Of a stretch of 64,000 bases of DNA, positions 12,401 to 21,400 are shown piece by piece. The DNA comes from Flavobacterium sp. N3904. GTDB taxonomy: Bacteria > Bacteroidota > Bacteroidia > Flavobacteriales > Flavobacteriaceae. The notes below the pieces were generated by a model. That model was not told where the DNA came from and ran no database searches. It saw only the letters and a list, made by a program, of their open reading frames with translations. The number at the start of each line of letters is the position of its first letter. Position 1 is the stretch's first letter. Made by a program: the position numbers and the translations under genes. Location: positions 496,001-560,000 of the forward strand of contig NZ_CP110009.1 in the NCBI RefSeq assembly GCF_025947305.1. Reading direction: 5' to 3'.

Positions 12401-15400
12401 CCTACAGTTAATCCTGATGGCGTGGATGTATAGGTTAAACTCGCATCATACGTACTCAAAATATTCGTAGCTGCTGAGGCACATGTTGGTGCCGTTACCG
12501 CTACTGTTGGTGCTGCCGGTGTTGGCAATATCGCTCCGCCATTATACGTGAAACTGGCCGAGGTAGCCGAACAGTTTGATGCATTTTCTGCTGTTATCGT
12601 ATAGGATGTGCCGTCTGTTCCTCCTGTGATAACTCCTGCCACTCCTACAGTTAATCCTGATGGCGTGGATGTATAGGTTAAACTCGCATCATACGTACTC
12701 AAAATATTCGTAGCTGCTGAGGCACATGTTGGTGCCGTTACCGCTACTGTTGGTGCTGCCGGTGTTGGCAATATCGCTCCGCCATTATACGTGAAACTGG
12801 CCGAGGTAGCCGAACAGTTTGATGCATTTTCTGCTGTTATCGTATAGGATGTGCCGTCTGTTCCTCCTGTGATAACTCCTGCCGCTCCTACAGTTAATCC
12901 TGATGGCGTGGATGTATAGGTTAAACTCGCATCATACGTACTCAAAATATTCGTAGCTGCTGAGGCACATGTTGGTGCCGTTACCGCTACTGTTGGTGCT
13001 GCCGGTGTTGGCAATATCGCTCCGCCATTATACGTGAAACTGGCCGAGGTAGCCGAACAGTTTGATGCATTTTCTGCTGTTATCGTATAGGATGTGCCGT
13101 CTGTTCCTCCTGTGATAACTCCTGCCACTCCTACAGTTAATCCTGATGGCGTGGATGTATAGGTTAAACTCGCATCATACGTACTCAAAATATTCGTAGC
13201 TGCTGAGGCACATGTTGGTGCCGTTACCGCTACTGTTGGTGCTGCCGGTGTTGGCAATATCGCTCCACCATTATACGTGAAACTGGCCGAGGTAGCCGAA
13301 CAGTTTGATGCATTTTCTGCTGTTATCGTATAGGATGTGCCGTCTGTTCCTCCTGTGATAACTCCTGCCACTCCTACAGTTAATCCTGATGGCGTGGATG
13401 TATAGGTTAAACTCGCATCATACGTACTCAAAATATTCGTAGCTGCTGAGGCACATGTTGGTGCCGTTACCGCTACTGTTGGTGCTGCCGGTGTTGGCAA
13501 TATCGCTCCGCCATTATACGTGAAACTGGCCGAGGTAGCCGAACAGTTTGATGCATTTTCTGCTGTTATCGTATAGGATGTGCCGTCTGTTCCTCCTGTG
13601 ATAACTCCTGCCACTCCTACAGTTAATCCTGATGGCGTGGATGTATAGGTTAAACTCGCATCATACGTACTCAAAATATTCGTAGCTGCTGAGGCACATG
13701 TTGGTGCCGTTACCGCTACTGTTGGTGCTGCCGGTGTTGGCAATATCGCTCCGCCATTATACGTGAAACTGGCCGAGGTAGCCGAACAGTTTGATGCATT
13801 TTCTGCTGTTATCGTATAGGATGTGCCGTCTGTTCCTCCTGTGATAACTCCTGCCGCTCCTACAGTTAATCCTGATGGCGTGGATGTATAGGTTAAACTC
13901 GCATCATACGTACTCAAAATATTCGTAGCTGCTGAGGCACATGTTGGTGCCGTTACCGCTACTGTTGGTGCTGCCGGTGTTGGCAATATCGCTCCGCCAT
14001 TATACGTGAAACTGGCCGAGGTAGCTGAACAGTTTGATGCATTTTCTGCTGTTATCGTATAGGATGTGCCGTCTGTTCCTCCTGTGATAACTCCTGCCGC
14101 TCCTACAGTTAATCCTGATGGCGTGGATGTATAGGTTAAACTCGCATCATACGTACTCAAAATATTCGTAGCTGCTGAGGCACATGTTGGTGCCGTTACC
14201 GCTACTGTTGGTGCTGCCGGTGTTGGCAATATCGCTCCGCCATTATACGTGAAACTGGCCGAGGTAGCTGAACAGTTTGATGCATTTTCTGCTGTTATCG
14301 TATAGGATGTGCCGTCTGTTCCTCCTGTGATAACTCCTGCCGCTCCTACAGTTAATCCTGATGGCGTGGATGTATAGGTTAAACTCGCATCATACGTACT
14401 CAAAATATTCGTAGCTGCTGAGGCACATGTTGGTGCCGTTACCGCTACTGTTGGTGCTGCCGGTGTTGGCAATATCGCTCCGCCATTATACGTGAAACTG
14501 GCCGAGGTAGCCGAACAGTTTGATGCATTTTCTGCTGTTATCGTATAGGATGTGCCGTCTGTTCCTCCTGTGATAACTCCTGCCGCTCCTACAGTTAATC
14601 CTGATGGCGTGGATGTATAGGTTAAACTCGCATCATACGTACTCAAAATATTCGTAGCTGCTGAGGCACATGTTGGTGCCGTTACCGCTACTGTTGGTGC
14701 TGCCGGTGTTGGCAATATCGCTCCGCCATTATACGTGAAACTGGCCGAGGTAGCCGAACAGTTTGATGCATTTTCTGCTGTTATCGTATAGGATGTGCCG
14801 TCTGTTCCTCCTGTGATAACTCCTGCCGCTCCTACAGTTAATCCTGATGGCGTGGATGTATAGGTTAAACTCGCATCATACGTACTCAAAATATTCGTAG
14901 CTGCTGAGGCACATGTTGGTGCCGTTACCGCTACTGTTGGTGCTGCCGGTGTTGGCAATATCGCTCCACCATTATACGTGAAACTGGCCGAGGTAGCCGA
15001 ACAGTTTGATGCATTTTCTGCTGTTATCGTATAGGATGTGCCGTCTGTTCCTCCTGTGATAACTCCTGCCACTCCTACAGTTAATCCTGATGGCGTGGAT
15101 GTATAGGTTAAACTCGCATCATACGTACTCAAAATATTCGTAGCTGCTGAGGCACATGTTGGTGCCGTTACCGCTACTGTTGGTGCTGCCGGTGTTGGCA
15201 ATATCGCTCCGCCATTATACGTGAAACTGGCCGAGGTAGCCGAACAGTTTGATGCATTTTCTGCTGTTATCGTATAGGATGTGCCGTCTGTTCCTCCTGT
15301 GATAACTCCTGCCGCTCCTACAGTTAATCCTGATGGCGTGGATGTATAGGTTAAACTCGCATCATACGTACTCAAAATATTCGTAGCTGCTGAGGCACAT

Positions 15401-18400
15401 GTTGGTGCCGTTACCGCTACTGTTGGTGCTGCCGGTGTTGGCAATATCGCTCCGCCATTATACGTGAAACTGGCCGAGGTAGCCGAACAGTTTGATGCAT
15501 TTTCTGCTGTTATCGTATAGGATGTGCCGTCTGTTCCTCCTGTGATAACTCCTGCCACTCCTACAGTTAATCCTGATGGCGTGGATGTATAGGTTAAACT
15601 CGCATCATACGTACTCAAAATATTCGTAGCTGCTGAGGCACATGTTGGTGCCGTTACCGCTACTGTTGGTGCTGCCGGTGTTGGCAATATCGCTCCGCCA
15701 TTATACGTGAAACTGGCCGAGGTAGCCGAACAGTTTGATGCATTTTCTGCTGTTATCGTATAGGATGTGCCGTCTGTTCCTCCTGTGATAACTCCTGCCA
15801 CTCCTACAGTTAATCCTGATGGCGTGGATGTATAGGTTAAACTCGCATCATACGTACTCAAAATATTCGTAGCTGCTGAGGCACATGTTGGTGCCGTTAC
15901 CGCTACTGTTGGTGCTGCCGGTGTTGGCAATATCGCTCCGCCATTATACGTGAAACTGGCCGAGGTAGCCGAACAGTTTGATGCATTTTCTGCTGTTATC
16001 GTATAGGATGTGCCGTCTGTTCCTCCTGTGATAACTCCTGCCACTCCTACAGTTAATCCTGATGGCGTGGATGTATAGGTTAAACTCGCATCATACGTAC
16101 TCAAAATATTCGTAGCTGCTGAGGCACATGTTGGTGCCGTTACCGCTACTGTTGGTGCTGCCGGTGTTGGCAATATCGCTCCACCATTATACGTGAAACT
16201 GGCCGAGGTAGCCGAACAGTTTGATGCATTTTCTGCTGTTATCGTATAGGATGTGCCGTCTGTTCCTCCTGTGATAACTCCTGCCACTCCTACAGTTAAT
16301 CCTGATGGCGTGGATGTATAGGTTAAACTCGCATCATACGTACTCAAAATATTCGTAGCTGCTGAGGCACATGTTGGTGCCGTTACCGCTACTGTTGGTG
16401 CTGCCGGTGTTGGCAATATCGCTCCGCCATTATACGTGAAACTGGCCGAGGTAGCCGAACAGTTTGATGCATTTTCTGCTGTTATCGTATAGGATGTGCC
16501 GTCTGTTCCTCCTGTGATAACTCCTGCCACTCCTACAGTTAATCCTGATGGCGTGGATGTATAGGTTAAACTCGCATCATACGTACTCAAAATATTCGTA
16601 GCTGCTGAGGCACATGTTGGTGCCGTTACCGCTACTGTTGGTGCTGCCGGTGTTGGCAATATCGCTCCGCCATTATACGTGAAACTGGCCGAGGTAGCCG
16701 AACAGTTTGATGCATTTTCTGCTGTTATCGTATAGGATGTGCCGTCTGTTCCTCCTGTGATAACTCCTGCCGCTCCTACAGTTAATCCTGATGGCGTGGA
16801 TGTATAGGTTAAACTCGCATCATACGTACTCAAAATATTCGTAGCTGCTGAGGCACATGTTGGTGCCGTTACCGCTACTGTTGGTGCTGCCGGTGTTGGC
16901 AATATCGCTCCGCCATTATACGTGAAACTGGCCGAGGTAGCCGAACAGTTTGATGCATTTTCTGCTGTTATCGTATAGGATGTGCCGTCTGTTCCTCCTG
17001 TGATAACTCCTGCCGCTCCTACAGTTAATCCTGATGGCGTGGATGTATAGGTTAAACTCGCATCATACGTACTCAAAATATTCGTAGCTGCTGAGGCACA
17101 TGTTGGTGCCGTTACCGCTACTGTTGGTGCTGCCGGTGTTGGCAATATCGCTCCGCCATTATACGTGAAACTGGCCGAGGTAGCTGAACAGTTTGATGCA
17201 TTTTCTGCTGTTATCGTATAGGATGTGCCGTCTGTTCCTCCTGTGATAACTCCTGCCGCTCCTACAGTTAATCCTGATGGCGTGGATGTATAGGTTAAAC
17301 TCGCATCATACGTACTCAAAATATTCGTAGCTGCTGAGGCACATGTTGGTGCCGTTACCGCTACTGTTGGTGCTGCCGGTGTTGGCAATATCGCTCCGCC
17401 ATTATACGTGAAACTGGCCGAGGTAGCTGAACAGTTTGATGCATTTTCTGCTGTTATCGTATAGGATGTGCCGTCTGTTCCTCCTGTGATAACTCCTGCC
17501 GCTCCTACAGTTAATCCTGATGGCGTGGATGTATAGGTTAAACTCGCATCATACGTACTCAAAATATTCGTAGCTGCTGAGGCACATGTTGGTGCCGTTA
17601 CCGCTACTGTTGGTGCTGCCGGTGTTGGCAATATCGCTCCGCCATTATACGTGAAACTGGCCGAGGTAGCCGAACAGTTTGATGCATTTTCTGCTGTTAT
17701 CGTATAGGATGTGCCGTCTGTTCCTCCTGTGATAACTCCTGCCGCTCCTACAGTTAATCCTGATGGCGTGGATGTATAGGTTAAACTCGCATCATACGTA
17801 CTCAAAATATTCGTAGCTGCTGAGGCACATGTTGGTGCCGTTACCGCTACTGTTGGTGCTGCCGGTGTTGGCAATATCGCTCCGCCATTATACGTGAAAC
17901 TGGCCGAGGTAGCCGAACAGTTTGATGCATTTTCTGCTGTTATCGTATAGGATGTGCCGTCTGTTCCTCCTGTGATAACTCCTGCCACTCCTACAGTTAA
18001 TCCTGATGGCGTGGATGTATAGGTTAAACTCGCATCATACGTACTCAAAATATTCGTAGCTGCTGAGGCACATGTTGGTGCCGTTACCGCTACTGTTGGT
18101 GCTGCCGGTGTTGGATTTACAGTTACAATTTCTGTTTCTGTTAATTGTTGTGAGCAAGTAGTTGTAGTATTGGTCGCCAAAACATTGAATGTCATAGTAC
18201 TCGTTAAATTACCTGTTGGCAAATTAATCGGTGTTGCTGTTCCCGTTCCTGCCACTGCTACTCCAACATTGGTTGCGCCATTTCGTAATTGGTAATTAAT
18301 ACCACTCACTGAATTCGCAACGGTTATGTTGGTTCCAGTTCCTGAACAAATAGAACCCGTTCCCGCCAATACTAAACTAGCATCTGGCAATGGATTAACA

Positions 18401-21400
18401 CTTAAAGTAGCATTTTGGCTAAATGTTTGACTACAATTTGGGGTAGCACTTGTAGAGGTGATTCCTGTTATTTGTAATGTCTGTCCATTATTGGCAGCCG
18501 TCAAAGAGGCCGAAGTAAAACTCGCAACTCCTGATCCATTGGCAACAACTCCCGTTACTGCCGTTTGGGCAACTCCATTTATAGTGTAAGCTATAGTAGA
18601 GACACTGCTGGCCAACAATCCTGTTAAATTAATTGTCGCTCCCAAACCAGCACAAACTGCTGATGCCTGTGAAGCTCCTGTTATTGTAGGGATAGGGCTT
18701 ATTGATACCAATACAGATGCCGAATTAGCAACAGCACAAACTCCACTTTGAACTACCGCCCTAAAATAAGTGTTTGCACTAAGATTACCAATGATTGCGC
18801 CTGTCAACGTTGTTGATGTTCCTACTATATCTGTTGGAGCTGTAAAGGCGGCATCGCTTGATTTTTGCCATTTTACTACACTTCCTGTATTTCCTCCTAA
18901 AGTTAAATCTGCTGGTGAAGTTCCAGAACAAATCGTTTGGGGGGATGATACCGTTCCTCCTACTGAAGTAGGATTAACACTTAAAGTAACATTTTGAGTA
19001 AATGTTTGACTACAATTTGGTGTAGTACTTGTTGTAGTTATCCCGGTTATTTGCAATATCTGTCCATTATTGGCTGCCGTCAAAAGGGCCGAAGTAAAGC
19101 TCGCAGCTCCAGACGCATTGGAAACACCTGTTGTTCTTGTCGGTTGAGAAACTCCATTTATAGTGTAAGCAATAGTAGATGTTGTGTTGGCCAACAATCC
19201 TGTTAAATTAATTGTCGCTCTCGACCCTACACAAACTGACGCCGCTTGTGATGCTCCTGTTAATGTTGGCGTTGCTAAAGTTACTGTTACTGATGAAGTT
19301 GGATCTGATTCACCTAATGTTGAAATTGCAATTCTACGGTAGTTGGTGGTAGTCGTTAATCCTGAGGGAGCATCATAAGTTGCTGCTGTTGCTCCAGGTA
19401 TTGTAGTCCAAGTACTGAATGGACTAACCGAACTTTCCCATCTGTAACTTATAGTACCTTCTCCTACTCCATCACTAGTACTTGTAAATGGGGCTGGATC
19501 GCCTCCGCTACATATAGTTTGATTAGTAGCAATTGATCCAGGCAAAACAGTTACTTTAACATAAGCGGTAGCTTTGTCACAAATAGTAGGAGACAAACTA
19601 GTGGAGCATAATTCATAATCAATTGAATAAACCCCATTTGTAGTTCCTGTTTTTACTGTAATTATTCCAGCTGGATCTATTGATAAAGGTAGTTGCGCTT
19701 TCGCTGTTACAATAGTATTTGCCGTAGTTACAGGAGTTCCATCTATAAGATCGTTAGCTTTAACTGATGTTGCTAAAGTTGATCCTGATATTACTGTTGC
19801 AAATGGTGTTAAAAGACTTCCATCATCCACTGCATCAATTGGGATACAACCTACATTAACTGGAGTTGATGCAACAGATAAACCACAAGATTTAGTACCA
19901 GCTACTGAGTAAGATCCTGTAACAGTAGGGACGAATGTTTGACTTGTCGCTCCAGGGATCAAAACATCATTTAAATACCATTGATAAGGTGCTAATCCAG
20001 GCTCTGCAGTTAATACAGTAACACAACCTGCCCCATTGATTGTTGGCGAAAACATCTGAGTCGCTTGGTCATTAAATGATGACAAATAAGAGGCCATCGA
20101 AAAACCTCCTCCTTGTTGCACCATACTTACACTCATTCGAACAGTCGAAGTAAAAATAAGATCTGTAGGATTTAATATATTAGCATTTGTAAAACCAATT
20201 ATATAAAAACCAGATGTGCCAATTTGCTTTCTTGCACCTGCTAAAGTTTCTAAATTTGATCCATTTATGTTAACTACTGCTGTTGGGTCATTTACTAATA
20301 CATATCCAAAATAAGGTAAATTATTATTATCATATTTTGTAAACTTTTTTGTTTCCACTCTAAACGAACCTGTACAGGCACTTACTGGAGCAACGCAAGC
20401 CATATCAACCTCGCATCCTTCTGCAGTTCCTGAGTATACCACTATTTTCTTATCAGATGAAATGACAGAAGCGGAATATTGAACCCCATCAATACCATGA
20501 AAAATATTTTGATAACTTCCCGCTGTTGACAACACGTATGTATTTATTGCTGTTATGGTTCCTGCAGTATTTACAGTATTTACAGTAACTGTTGTATTAT
20601 CTTCTGTGGCAATAAAAAGGGTTTGTTCGGGAAAATTTGTATTAACGCTTGCTCCTCTAGTTGTACCGTTCCCTCTAACCACTAAATAATTTGTTCCTAA
20701 AACTCGTACAGGTGGAATTTCATTCAAAACAGCATCACCACAACCAGTTGGCACATCTCTCCATTGACCAGAATTCATAACAACAGCTTTTGAAGATGTT
20801 ATCAAGGACCCAATTGTAGTTTGAAAAAGATACGATTGACCAGCATTCAAAGTAACCAATACAGTCCCATTTTTTGATACTACTGTGTTATTATCAATAG
20901 CCATAACAGAATAAACAGGTGCTGCTGCAGCAGCTGGAAAACCAGTTGGGCTATATGCATAAAGTCCCGTAAAATTTGACCTGTAATAACCAACTCTAAA
21001 CGAAGACCCAATAGCCTCATTGCCATAACTTGCTAACGAAGAATTTCCTTTTATTTGGTCTGGATTACCCCCACCAACCTGATCACTTTCAACATTTCGC
21101 ACTGATACCGAAATTGGTAAATCACTTGTAAAAATTAAACCTCTATCATTATATATTGTATTGATTGCATTGGCAGGTTTTGACGCTGGCGCACCAGCTG
21201 GTCTATAGGCAACAGGTGTTCCAGATGTCACACTCAAAGTAGTTATAGCTGTTCCATCACTTTTGGTAACCGTTACACTAGCAGTTCCCGCAGAACAAGA
21301 AACAATAAATTCATTAGCATTAGAAGAATAATCCCAGGGAGCAGCTGCAATATAGTGTTTGGTAGCGTATTGTGAATACCCTTTACTGGTCAATAATAAC

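Noticed and set aside
7661..18109. Regular repeats as a possible CRISPR array or satellite
   Set aside because: Units are 243 bp, adjacent without unique spacers, and a continuous open frame runs through all of them, so this is a coding tandem repeat.
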